DNA of 47,984 bases, taken from positions 1 to 47,984 of the forward strand of contig JANXYJ010000136.1 in assembly GCA_025350105.1 (NCBI GenBank). The letters run 5' to 3'. The DNA is from Terriglobia bacterium. GTDB lineage: Bacteria > Acidobacteriota > Terriglobia > Bryobacterales > Bryobacteraceae. A program made the position numbers and the translations under genes. Positions within the stretch are counted from its first letter, which is position 1; each line of letters starts with the position of its first letter. Below are positions 34,294 to 43,067 of the stretch, in pieces. Under the pieces are notes generated by a model, which did not search any database, was not told the origin of the DNA, and saw only the letters and a list, made by a program, of their open reading frames with translations.

Positions 34294-36477
34294 GAATGAG
34301 TCAGTCGCAGTCTGCCCTACCGCGTTTTGATTTACAGCGGTTTGATTTAAAATTGTCACCGGCATTGTCACCGGCAAGGATAATTCCACTCCTGGCTTGC
34401 GGCGCAGCAGACTATTTAAAGTGGCGACAGCGGGGCCCCAAACTCCGGTTATGCGGCAAACGGCTTCCGGAAAGGTAATCCCATCGGGGATACAAACCCG
34501 TGGCAAACGAAGCGGATTGCTTCCCAGGTTGATAAAAGCGGATTCGGTGGTGGCCGCCAGTTGATAGCCACAAAAGCGCAGAGAGTGATCCGCGCGCGCC
34601 TCCACCGCACCGCCCGGGAATGCAAAAGAGCGAACGGTTTGGCCGAGAGCGGCCTCCAAAGTTTTCTTGCACTGGGAAATTTCGAAATGAAGGTCGGGAT
34701 CGCCGAAGTTGGTCACCAAGGGATGGGTGACAGTATGGCCGCCAAAGGCGATTTCGGGAATGCTTGCCGCCGCGCGAAGTTGTTCCATGGTCATGGCCTC
34801 GCGCACGGCGCGGAAACTTGACATGGCTGGCTTAACGGGGCCGTTTCGGTTCCCGTAGTTCGGATCGTGGAGCCAGGGAAATAGGCCCTCACCTTCCACG
34901 ATTCCCGAGGGTACAAAGAGAGTAACGGGAACGTGGAATTGGGAGGCCACCGGGATTACATTGTCGCTCCACTCGCGATAGGCGTCGTCGAGGGACAACC
35001 ACACTGGCTTTGCGGGCGGCTGTTTCGACCCATTCAAAATGGCTATGAGCTCAGGTTCGGAAACCACTTGATAGCCATGCTGCCGCAGCCATTCGAGCGT
35101 GCGTTGAAACAGGCGTTTGGGTGGGTTATGAAAATAGAGCGACGTGATGGAACCCCGCTGTTGCAGGCGAGCCAGGGCGCGGCTACTCCTGCCACTGGCA
35201 ATCAGCATCAGCGCGAACGCGCCGCACAACACATGCCGCAGTGCCACCAGCATTTTATGCAGCGTGCTCTCCTGCGATACGGGCTGCTCCAGGCAGGCGC
35301 GGAAAAATTCGGCGATCTGTTTCTGGTGAACTGCCGGATGCAAGCGCCGCTGGGCAATTCTTTGGCCCCTGACGCCTACCGCTTCGGCTTGTTCGGGATG
35401 CTGCAGAATGTCAATCATCTGCCTGGCGAAATCTTGGTCGTCCCCCGGTTCCGCCAGGTAGGCATCCTGTTTGTGTACCAGCAAGTCGCAGACATCGCCG
35501 ACGCGGCAGGAAATCACCGGACGCCCCGAGGCAAGATACTCACCCAGTTTATTTGGCATGCGCGTACGCGAACGGTCATCGTTCCAAAGCGGGGCCAGCA
35601 GGGCACGTGCGGAAAGATATTCGGCTTTCACCTGATCGGCGTCGATGAAGCCCGTAAAGACGATGTCGTTCTGATCCACGCCAAGTTGAGTGGCGTAGGC
35701 TTTGATGGATGCTTCACTCGCCGCGTGCGGGCCGATAATCTTCGCCTGGCAAATAAACCCTTTTTGCTTGGCCGCCGCCATGGCGCGCACGACGTAGCGA
35801 ACATCCTTGATCCATCCGCTACCGCCGGACCAAACGAAAAAGGGAGAAGGCTTGGGTTGCGGGGTGGAGAGATCGGCGGCGAACTGCGTGGTGTCCACCA
35901 AGGCCGGCACGCGAAGGACCAACAGATCGCCATTCACGCGTTGGGCGGCGTTGCTCACACGTTGTTCTAAAAGTTTCGAGATCACCAGCACGCCCCGTGC
36001 GTGCTGGAACATTTGCACGCGATGTTGCCAGTTCGAGAAACGGCTGTTGCCGGGTTCCGCGGGGAGCCACTCGCACAGCTCCTGCACGGTTGCGAAGCCC
36101 AGCCAGCGGCATAGCAGGATCACATAACCATGCAGCAGGCCACCCATGAAATAGATCCACACGGCTGTATGCCCCCGTTGGGGACGCAACGAAACCATCT
36201 TCCAGGTGAGATTCCAGATGGCGGTCAAGTACACCAGCGCGCGCAGGAAAGGATTTGCCGGCCGCCGAACCTGTGTCAGGTACTCAAACGGAATCTCGTC
36301 GTGAATGCCGGCGGCTTGTGTATCCAGCGCATACGGACTAGGCCCGCAATGCAATAGCCGGAAATCATAACCCTGGGACTGCAGCGCTTTTCCAACAGCG
36401 GTGATGCGGGCAGCGGAAGCGATGCCGTTGGGATATCCCAAACCGCCACAAATACAGATTGCGTTCAAGGCCTTCAT
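34276..36477 (-). CDS. Glycosyltransferase (GT4) - polysaccharide deacetylase (CE4) fusion
   Basis: A 733-residue two-domain protein. Residues 1-400 are a GT-B glycosyltransferase (CGGLGYPNGIASAARI at the start; GPHAASEASIKAYA, then MPNKLGEYLASGRPVIS in the donor domain, with the usual EX7E glutamates not clearly kept). A hydrophobic stretch (about 413-428) links to a NodB-type deacetylase domain (about 445-690): LSLDDAY with D497-D498 and GGHTVTHP with H581 and H585 as metal ligands, and FAFPGG. The motif normally reads (T)FDDG; the Gly is Ala here. It would add a sugar and remove an acetyl from a nearby GlcNAc or peptidoglycan-like group. ATG 36477 lies two bases after the upstream stop. 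Confidence 0.85.
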   Translation of the reverse strand: MKALNAICICGGLGYPNGIASAARITAVGKALQSQGYDFRLLHCGPSPYALDTQAAGIHDEIPFEYLTQVRRPANPFLRALVYLTAIWNLTWKMVSLRPQRGHTAVWIYFMGGLLHGYVILLCRWLGFATVQELCEWLPAEPGNSRFSNWQHRVQMFQHARGVLVISKLLEQRVSNAAQRVNGDLLVLRVPALVDTTQFAADLSTPQPKPSPFFVWSGGSGWIKDVRYVVRAMAAAKQKGFICQAKIIGPHAASEASIKAYATQLGVDQNDIVFTGFIDADQVKAEYLSARALLAPLWNDDRSRTRMPNKLGEYLASGRPVISCRVGDVCDLLVHKQDAYLAEPGDDQDFARQMIDILQHPEQAEAVGVRGQRIAQRRLHPAVHQKQIAEFFRACLEQPVSQESTLHKMLVALRHVLCGAFALMLIASGRSSRALARLQQRGSITSLYFHNPPKRLFQRTLEWLRQHGYQVVSEPELIAILNGSKQPPAKPVWLSLDDAYREWSDNVIPVASQFHVPVTLFVPSGIVEGEGLFPWLHDPNYGNRNGPVKPAMSSFRAVREAMTMEQLRAAASIPEIAFGGHTVTHPLVTNFGDPDLHFEISQCKKTLEAALGQTVRSFAFPGGAVEARADHSLRFCGYQLAATTESAFINLGSNPLRLPRVCIPDGITFPEAVCRITGVWGPAVATLNSLLRRKPGVELSLPVTMPVTILNQTAVNQNAVGQTATDSFETTAP
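34352..34375 (-). repeat. 12-bp in-frame tandem duplication in the fusion gene 3' end
   Basis: The unit attgtcaccggc occurs at 34352-34363 and 34364-34375 and codes for the repeated PVT(M/I) in the C-terminal tail. A looser 15-bp pair (34322-34336 and 34337-34351) lies next to it, so the last 35 residues of the protein are built from duplicated DNA. Confidence 0.8.
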
Positions 36478-36479
36478 GT

Positions 36480-37904
36480 TCAGTTGTCCCCCAGCGGATC
36501 CCATTTGTTCGGCGAGGGGATGGCCGTGATTGGAGCAGATGGTCTTGGTGTGTAACGGTGCGGGTAGCCACCGGGCAAAGCGCTTGTAGCAGCAGCGCGC
36601 GCCGCCGCTGTATTCGCGGACCGGTCGTGCAGCAGCCGGTGGCAGCGCCCGGCCCACAGTGCGACCAGAAAACTGGGCAAAGCCAATGAGGGCCCGCTGA
36701 AAGTGCTGAGCCCGGCCAGGGTCAGTCCCCAAAAGATCACCATGCAGATAGACGCCACGTCAGAGGACTGGCCCTGACGCAGATAGCTGATGATGTGGCG
36801 TGAGAGCGGAATGGCCGGCCAAACTTGCGTGGCAAAATATGTCAGCAGCAGCGGCACCCCGCCCAGGAACAACATCCACAGATATCCATTGTCGATGAAC
36901 TGGTAGTCGCCAACGTCGGTCCAATACCAGGTGCCGTTGGGTCCACGGCCCAGCAACATCTCTGCTGGCTTTACGTCCGCGAAGAAATCGACGTACTGGC
37001 CGGAACGGGTGTCATCGCCCATGCGCTCCGCCAGTTTCCCCACGGCGCTCTCGGAGTCCGCCATACGTGAGGCAATCCGGTTTATCGCCAACACTCCGCC
37101 GACTGCCAGCACGGCCAGCAGAAACGCGCTCTTCAACCAGCCTTGATGGCCAATGCGCAGGCAGGTCCAGGCGGCGCCCAGCAGCAGCGTGAGCAAAGTC
37201 CAACTGCGCGACTGACTGACGATGGCGACCGGAACCATCACCAGATAAGGGACCACCCGGAAGATGAGCGCAATGCCGCTCAGATGCGCGCCAGCAAGCA
37301 GTGACCATCCCACCACCCACATCATCAACAAGGCGTACGCGGTATGGATGGACAAGCCAAAAGAATAGTCGGGAACCGGCGCGGTTAACAGCATTCGTAC
37401 GGCAAACAGCGCGGTGAAAAGAGCTAGCCACGGCACCACTTTTTCTATCGTCCGATGCACGCTGGTAAGAGCGCCGCAGAAAGTAAAAATTAACATCAGC
37501 CAAACGAAGGGCCCGGTGGCGCCCAGAATCAGTGAAGAAAGAATTTGGCGCGGCGCATAGGCTACCGCAGCCCAAATCACAGCACTCAAAAACAGGCCCG
37601 CCATGGCCAGCCGCGCGCTGATTTTCAGGAACAAACCCGCGCCGTTCAGCACAGCCAGGAAGCCGGAAATCAGTCCCAGAAGAATGGATCCGGCATGAGT
37701 CACGTAATAGACCATCGATTTGGGAGCCGCCAGATCGATGATGCCGTCCACGGCGCCTTCGGCGAGCGCGATTTCGGCGATCCAGGCCAAGACGAGAGTG
37801 GCCGTAACCAGGAAGCCGATGTCGTCAAACGGCAACCGCCGAAGCGAATTGGCTGCATGGCTCATGCGGAGGTTCGGGTTGCCGGTTACCTGTCTGCCAG
37901 TCAA
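36480..37904 (-). CDS. Wzy-like O-antigen/EPS polymerase
   Basis: A 474-residue membrane protein with about 11-12 hydrophobic segments (for example FLVTATLVLAWIAEIALAE, LSSLILGATGPFVWLMLIF). The long periplasmic loop after the middle segments, with RMGDDTRSGQYVDFFADV and LGRGPNGTWYWTDVGDYQF, is where O-antigen polymerases carry their substrate residues. Family sequence similarity is too low to be certain, so the assignment rests on topology and on its position between the flippase and the glycosyltransferases. TTG 37904 is preferred: GGAGG lies seven bases before it and it overlaps the flippase stop (TTGA). ATG 37865 is an alternative without a ribosome-binding site. Confidence 0.72.
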   Translation of the reverse strand: MTGRQVTGNPNLRMSHAANSLRRLPFDDIGFLVTATLVLAWIAEIALAEGAVDGIIDLAAPKSMVYYVTHAGSILLGLISGFLAVLNGAGLFLKISARLAMAGLFLSAVIWAAVAYAPRQILSSLILGATGPFVWLMLIFTFCGALTSVHRTIEKVVPWLALFTALFAVRMLLTAPVPDYSFGLSIHTAYALLMMWVVGWSLLAGAHLSGIALIFRVVPYLVMVPVAIVSQSRSWTLLTLLLGAAWTCLRIGHQGWLKSAFLLAVLAVGGVLAINRIASRMADSESAVGKLAERMGDDTRSGQYVDFFADVKPAEMLLGRGPNGTWYWTDVGDYQFIDNGYLWMLFLGGVPLLLTYFATQVWPAIPLSRHIISYLRQGQSSDVASICMVIFWGLTLAGLSTFSGPSLALPSFLVALWAGRCHRLLHDRSANTAAARAAATSALPGGYPHRYTPRPSAPITAIPSPNKWDPLGDN

Positions 37905-39259
37905 AGCGACGCCTCCGGCAGCGGAGTAGTGGAAACCAGATTCGCGGAGAAGTTTGCTTGCAGTTGGCGATAGACCACGGCCAACAGCAGCGCGCCCGCC
38001 AGACTATAGCTGATCAACCAGGCCAACATTACGCCGCGGGCGTCCGCAGCCAAACCGAATACGCAGAGCCCCAAGAGTAAGACTGTGCGCAGAATATCAA
38101 TGCCCAACATCTGGGAGGGCTTGCCGATGGCCCACAAGGCAGATCCGCCGATGGTGTAGAAGCCGCCGGCAACCGCGCTGGCCGCGGCCAGCGGCAACAC
38201 GTTGGCACCCCGGGCGAATGCCGGGCCATAGGCGGACATCAGTCCGGGCGCGATGAAAGCCACCAGCGCGGCGGCGGTCCCGGTGATGGCCGCGTTGCCG
38301 CCCAAAGCCGCCGCCACAATCCGGCGGCAAGCGGCGTGGTCCCCGGCCGCGCGGCGTTCGGAGAGCATGGGCAAAATGACTTGAAACAGAACTTGCGGCA
38401 GAAACACCAGCGCAATGCGGAATTTATCGGCGGCGTTGTAGAGTCCAACTTGCGTGACGCCTTCACTGTGCTTGGACATCAGTACATAAACCACCCAAGT
38501 AGAACCTGACAGCAGCCACGACCCTGCCCACAGGGATGCTGAGGTGCCGTACACGCCTTTTTCAGACGTGCGTCCATAGTGCAGCGGCACAGCCACGGCG
38601 GCGCACTCTTTTCGCAATACCATTTGACCGGCGGCGAAGACCAGCAGGCTCACTAGGCCCAACCCAGCGATAGCTCCCACCAAACCTGCTTGATGCGCCC
38701 CAAGATAGACCACCGGAAGAAGCAGCAAGCCACGTAGCCACTGCAGCCGCGCCGTCGCGGAGAAAGCTTCAATGCCCGCGAGCGCGCCCAGTTGCACGCG
38801 GTTTAACATATCGAAAATCAAAATGGCACCTGCGGCAGCGAACTCTCGCGTACCCAAGGCGGAACTGGAAAGAGTGAGGAAACGTTGGGCCCCAAACAAG
38901 ACGAATGCGGAAAGCACCGCAAGCGCCGCCGTGATCAGCAAAGCCCAGCCAATAAAGCGTCCCGCGCGCGGTGGATCGGTTTTGCTCCAGGCGCTGGTAA
39001 ATTTAGTAGTGGTGAGGCTGAGCCCCGCTTCGCCGAAATTTCCGAACATCACGATGGTGGCCTGCAGCAGCGCCAGATTTCCAAAGCCTTCCAGGCCAAG
39101 TATTCGCCCCAGCAAAATCGACGACCCCATGGACGAGGCCTGCGAAAACCCGGAGCCCAGCATGGCCCACATGGTATTCCGCGCCAAGCGGCCGCGCAGA
39201 GAACGGGCTTTGGGCGGGCCAGCCGGTTGGTGAACTGGTGGGTTGAGGGTCGGAGTCAT
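37901..39259 (-). CDS. Wzx-like flippase (polysaccharide transporter)
   Basis: A 452-residue protein with 12-14 hydrophobic segments of the MOP/PST superfamily. The N-terminal signature AMLGSGFSQASSMGSSILLGRILGLEGFGNLAL, shown here by its ends AMLGSGFSQ and LEGFGNLAL, is typical of Wzx/RfbX proteins, which move lipid-linked repeat units to the periplasmic face. It is upstream of the polymerase gene, and the two stop and start codons overlap (TTGA). The N-terminal 25 residues are Pro/Arg-rich and cytoplasmic. Confidence 0.87.
   Translation of the reverse strand: MTPTLNPPVHQPAGPPKARSLRGRLARNTMWAMLGSGFSQASSMGSSILLGRILGLEGFGNLALLQATIVMFGNFGEAGLSLTTTKFTSAWSKTDPPRAGRFIGWALLITAALAVLSAFVLFGAQRFLTLSSSALGTREFAAAGAILIFDMLNRVQLGALAGIEAFSATARLQWLRGLLLLPVVYLGAHQAGLVGAIAGLGLVSLLVFAAGQMVLRKECAAVAVPLHYGRTSEKGVYGTSASLWAGSWLLSGSTWVVYVLMSKHSEGVTQVGLYNAADKFRIALVFLPQVLFQVILPMLSERRAAGDHAACRRIVAAALGGNAAITGTAAALVAFIAPGLMSAYGPAFARGANVLPLAAASAVAGGFYTIGGSALWAIGKPSQMLGIDILRTVLLLGLCVFGLAADARGVMLAWLISYSLAGALLLAVVYRQLQANFSANLVSTTPLPEASL
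37912..37916 (-). promoter_or_regulatory. Ribosome-binding site deciding a TTG start
   Basis: GGAGG (CCTCC on the plus strand) seven bases before TTG 37904, inside the end of the flippase gene, supports translation of the polymerase from TTG. Confidence 0.6.
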
Positions 39260-39272
39260 CGGGTGAAGGACG

Positions 39273-39310
39273 TCAGAATCAAATCAATAGTCATCAGAAT
39301 CAAATCAATA
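39273..39310 (-). repeat. 21-bp tandem duplication spanning a stop codon
   Basis: The 17-bp core tcagaatcaaatcaata occurs at 39273-39289 and 39294-39310, a period of 21 bp. The TGA stop of the tyrosine-kinase gene (39305-39307) is inside the copy nearest the gene. Confidence 0.9.
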
Positions 39311-41884
39311 TTCAATGGCTGTCGACTGCCACTGATTCAAAATTGTCCCCAGCACCGGCGTACCGTCCATGTCGAACCGGCGGGCGGTGGCCAAAGCCGT
39401 GTATTGATCGGTACTGTTGGCGCGCAGGACCAAAATCACGCCGTCGGTATGCGCGGCAAGAATTCTGGCATCGGCAAAGGGCAACGCCGCGGCAGAATCC
39501 AGCAAAACAAAATCGAACTGGCTTCGCAGGCTGGCGACCACTTCTTCGAGGCGCCCGGAAGCTGAGCCAAAGTGCGCCGTTTCTTTCGGCGCCTGCCCGG
39601 CCGGCATGACGGAGAGATTGGGAATGGCCGAGGCTTGTACCAATTCGGTGGCATGTCCGAAGCCCGGCGCCTGGTCCGGTTCGCCGGCGATGAAATCGCA
39701 AACACCGCGATGGTTGGATACGCGAAAGATATCATGCAGGCGTGGCCGCCGCAAATCGCAATCGACGATCACAACCCGCTTTCCCGATTGCGCCAGGGCA
39801 ATGGCCAGATTGCTGGAAACCGTGGTTTTCCCATCACCCGGCATGGGGCTGGTGATCACCAACGTGCGCAGCGGATCGCCGTTAGGCAGCCGTTTGGACA
39901 AAATGGAAAACAGCGCCGCGCGGAAGGATTCGGAAATATCGGAAGCTTCCTGTTCGTAGCTGACGCGGGCAATGTCCGCCGAACGTTTGGCCTCACTCAG
40001 GTTCGATTCGCCGCCAGGTTGTCCCGCTGGCCGGCCGATTGCCTGCAATCCCAACCAGGTGAAGGCTCTGCCTGGGGCGGCGGGTATGGCACCCAATTCC
40101 GGCAGACTGAGGATCGACTCCGATTGCCCCGGCATGCGCAGTTGTCCGGTATTGCGTTCCTGCATGGCAACGATACAAATACCCAGCAGCCCAAACAGAG
40201 ATGTGCCCAACAGGCAGTTGGCCAAAACGTCGGGCTTGAACGGAATGGAGGGCGGCTGGGCGATGCTCAATAGCTTCCCGTTTGCCGGCCGGACGGCCAT
40301 GGCCATCCGCGCCTGCGCCACTTGCCGCAGCATGGCATCGTAAACCTGCCGGGCCGTTTCCACGCGTTGGCGCAAGGTTTCGTAATGCACCAGTTTGGTG
40401 GAGCTCTGCGTGGCCAGTTCGGTTTGGCGGGCATTGGCGGCGGCCAGCGCCTGCTCCCGTTGATTGGCGGCGGAGTACTCAGAACCCAATCGTCCGCGCA
40501 ACTTCGCCGTCTGCTGTGCCAAAGCTGCTTCGATTTGCGTGATTTGAGCCTTTAAACTCACGATCTTTGGATTCTCAGCCGTGTAGAGGACATCACGGTC
40601 CGCCAGTTCGCGCTTCAACTCGGCCAGCTTCACCTCGTATTGCCGGATGACCTCGTTGTCCAGGTTGACGCCTTGCGTGTCGGTGGCGTCCTCACGGTAG
40701 GTGGATTCTTTGGCGATGCGGTCGGCCTCGGCTCGGGCGAGTTCAGACTGCAACAGATGCAGGCGGTCTTCTTCCAGATTCTCGTGGCCCGGCGTCAGAC
40801 CGATGCCGGCTCTTGAAACATAACTGGCCAGCGCTGTTTCGGCGGCATCCAGATCCGACTTGTGCTCGTTCAACTGCGGCTGCAGCCATTGTTGAATTTG
40901 CCGGGCGCCATCAAAGCGGCTGTCGCGCGATTGCTGAATGTAGACTTGCGAAATGGCGTTCACCATGTCCGCCGCCGATTGCGGGGAGGTGGATTCAAAC
41001 GTCAAGCGGATGACGCGGCTCTTCTTGCGGATCTCCACGGTCAGCCGTTTCAGGACTGCCTCCACACGAACATCGTCCTGGGCCGCAGAACCCAACCCAG
41101 CGCTAGTGGAAGGCAGGCGAAGCAGACTGCGGACCTTCTGCGTCAGGCCCGCGACAGGGAGTGGTTCCGGGTGCTCCATTTTCTGCAGGGCCTGTTTCAT
41201 CAACTGCGGCTGCTGCAGGATTTCCGCCTGAGTTTGGATGTAGGAATCCTCGGATACGATCGTTGGATTCGAGGTGGGGTTGATGCCGCGCAGGTTCAGG
41301 AAGTCCTCATTGGGAGGCTGGACTTCCAGAAACGTTTCGCCTCGATAAGTGCGCGGCTGAAACCGGCTATAGGCCAAGGCCAATAGCAAACCGGTAAGCG
41401 CGGCAACCAGGATGGTTAACTTCCGCCGATAAAGCAGCGCTGCAAAATCGGACAGGGCCATGTACTCGGAAGCAAATTCGCCCGCAGCGCCAGCCGTGTG
41501 CAGCGGGGCAGCGGAATTCGCAACGGAGTAGCTGGCGCTAGATGCAGTCTGCGCGACGCTGGCCGAGTTCATCAACACGTCTGCCGACAGCGCCGCCGAA
41601 GAATGTGCCGCCGAAGGCGAGGAAGGATGCAACGAAGAAGAAGGATGCAACGAAGAAGAACGCAAAGAGGAAGTGGGGGACCTAAGCCGTCCGGCGATGG
41701 CAAACGGGCGGCCAGCGGGTTTGTTGCCTGGGTTAGCCGATGATTCGGGGTCAAGTGCCCGGGAAGCCGAACGCGAGTGATGATCTTTCGCCATGGCCTG
41801 TCCGTTCACGACAACTGGCAAGGTTGTGCTGGAAGGTTTTCGAGGGCGGTCCGACGGGACAGGTAGCTTAAAGACTTTTTTCAT
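39305..41884 (-). CDS. Wzz/Wzc-type chain-length regulator with BY-kinase domain
   Basis: An 859-residue inner-membrane polysaccharide co-polymerase fused to a bacterial tyrosine kinase. Segments in order: a disordered Ser/Ala/Pro-rich N-terminal region (1-140), TM1 (about 157-173), a periplasmic coiled-coil Wzz region (to about 560) with FQPRTYRGETFLEV, TM2 (near DVLANCLLGTSLFGLLGICIV, cited by its ends), then the kinase: Walker A GDGKTT (683-688), Walker A' VVIVDCDLRRP (near 708) and Walker B FVLLDSA (near 794). The tail ends QSTAIEY with a single tyrosine, lacking the usual tyrosine-rich cluster. It would control polymer length and couple polymerisation to export. Confidence 0.9.
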   Translation of the reverse strand: MKKVFKLPVPSDRPRKPSSTTLPVVVNGQAMAKDHHSRSASRALDPESSANPGNKPAGRPFAIAGRLRSPTSSLRSSSLHPSSSLHPSSPSAAHSSAALSADVLMNSASVAQTASSASYSVANSAAPLHTAGAAGEFASEYMALSDFAALLYRRKLTILVAALTGLLLALAYSRFQPRTYRGETFLEVQPPNEDFLNLRGINPTSNPTIVSEDSYIQTQAEILQQPQLMKQALQKMEHPEPLPVAGLTQKVRSLLRLPSTSAGLGSAAQDDVRVEAVLKRLTVEIRKKSRVIRLTFESTSPQSAADMVNAISQVYIQQSRDSRFDGARQIQQWLQPQLNEHKSDLDAAETALASYVSRAGIGLTPGHENLEEDRLHLLQSELARAEADRIAKESTYREDATDTQGVNLDNEVIRQYEVKLAELKRELADRDVLYTAENPKIVSLKAQITQIEAALAQQTAKLRGRLGSEYSAANQREQALAAANARQTELATQSSTKLVHYETLRQRVETARQVYDAMLRQVAQARMAMAVRPANGKLLSIAQPPSIPFKPDVLANCLLGTSLFGLLGICIVAMQERNTGQLRMPGQSESILSLPELGAIPAAPGRAFTWLGLQAIGRPAGQPGGESNLSEAKRSADIARVSYEQEASDISESFRAALFSILSKRLPNGDPLRTLVITSPMPGDGKTTVSSNLAIALAQSGKRVVIVDCDLRRPRLHDIFRVSNHRGVCDFIAGEPDQAPGFGHATELVQASAIPNLSVMPAGQAPKETAHFGSASGRLEEVVASLRSQFDFVLLDSAAALPFADARILAAHTDGVILVLRANSTDQYTALATARRFDMDGTPVLGTILNQWQSTAIEY
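41623..41658 (-). repeat. 18-bp in-frame tandem duplication in the Ser-rich N-terminal region
   Basis: The unit aaggatgcaacgaagaag at 41623-41640 is repeated at 41641-41658 and codes for the repeated SSSLHP segment of the kinase's N-terminal extension. Confidence 0.9.
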
Positions 41885-41933
41885 AGATCCACGCGACGGT
41901 GAATATGATGCGGCTTGGGATTCAGGTTGCGCT

Positions 41934-42980
41934 TTAGGGGATTCGGAAAATGGTCACACCAATCGCCGTTTGTACGGCGGCTTCAATGGCCCGTACGGCC
42001 ACCCGTTTTGCGGCGGCGTCCGGAACCCAAAGGATATCATCCGGCACTAGGCCGATGTCTTCTGCTTTCCCTTGCAAAACCTTCTTGAGATCGATGGGAA
42101 TCTCCTGGCGGCTGGCTCCGCCGGGCCCGCCGGGGGCGGAGGAAAAGCGCAGGATCTTGGCGTTTTGCGGGGAGGCATCGTGTTCCAGCCCCTCCGCCAA
42201 AGCCAGAGCTTGCAGGCTTGAAATTTTCAGGCGATCGCTCATCGCAAAACCGCCCGGCTTACGAACGTCACCCATCACGTAAATGGTCTGCGCTTTGGGT
42301 ACGGTAATCAGATCGTAAGGCTGCACCAAGATGTTGGTGGCGGGCGCGCTGATATCTATGAATTCCTTCAAGCGGATCTCAGCTACGCTATAGCCGCTTG
42401 TGGCGTCGGTGGTGACCGCCGGAACTATAGCAGCGGGGAAGGGGAGTGCGTTGGCTTTATTCGGGCGGGCAATCTTTACGTAGGGGCCTGAGTTATCGGC
42501 CAATCCTCCTGCCATGGAAAGCACTTCAGCCAAGGTCTTGCGCCCACGCAATTGCAGGACGCCCGGGTTTCGTACCGCGCCCAACACCGAAACCGGCTGG
42601 CTACCGAACTCCACCACGTCCACCGAGACCTGGGGGTTACGCACGGTTCTGGCCAGGGTCTTCAACAAGACAGCCCTCAGCTCGCTGATCGTGGCGCCTC
42701 CCGCTGCGACGCGGCCCACTACCGGAAGATCGACGAAGCCAGTAGGATCAATGCGATACGGGTCCTTGGCAATCTCCTCCACGCCCATCGCCCAAACTTT
42801 GATCTGGTCATCCGGGCCAAGTCGATACTCAGGAGGCAGGCTGGGTTCGCTTTCCGCCGGGGTGCTTCGTACAGAAGCCGCCTGCCCCAACGAAACCTGC
42901 CCCAACAGCAACGAAGCGAACATCACAGCGAAGGCCAGACAGGACTGGAACGCTTTATCGGATGGAGAGGACGTCTTCAT
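41934..42980 (-). CDS. Wza-type polysaccharide export protein
   Basis: A 348-residue secreted protein with a hydrophobic leader (LAFAVMFASLLLGQVSLGQA) and no lipobox cysteine, so probably not a lipoprotein. The body has the poly-export (PES) domain YRLGPDDQIKVW and then two SLBB-like beta-grasp repeats: QPVSVLGAVRNPGVLQL and IYVMGDVRKPGGFAM. It would form the outer-membrane or periplasmic part of the export channel beside the Wzz-kinase. The ATG at 42980 matches the start of the leader; the upstream in-frame stretch is Pro-rich and not signal-like. Confidence 0.88.
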   Translation of the reverse strand: MKTSSPSDKAFQSCLAFAVMFASLLLGQVSLGQAASVRSTPAESEPSLPPEYRLGPDDQIKVWAMGVEEIAKDPYRIDPTGFVDLPVVGRVAAGGATISELRAVLLKTLARTVRNPQVSVDVVEFGSQPVSVLGAVRNPGVLQLRGRKTLAEVLSMAGGLADNSGPYVKIARPNKANALPFPAAIVPAVTTDATSGYSVAEIRLKEFIDISAPATNILVQPYDLITVPKAQTIYVMGDVRKPGGFAMSDRLKISSLQALALAEGLEHDASPQNAKILRFSSAPGGPGGASRQEIPIDLKKVLQGKAEDIGLVPDDILWVPDAAAKRVAVRAIEAAVQTAIGVTIFRIP

Positions 42981-43067
42981 AGGCAACTGAACTAAGACAG
43001 GTCGCGGGATGGGAGCAGGTGGCGCAGCTTGAAGCGGCAAACTCTGGTTGGGCGGAGAATCCAATCC

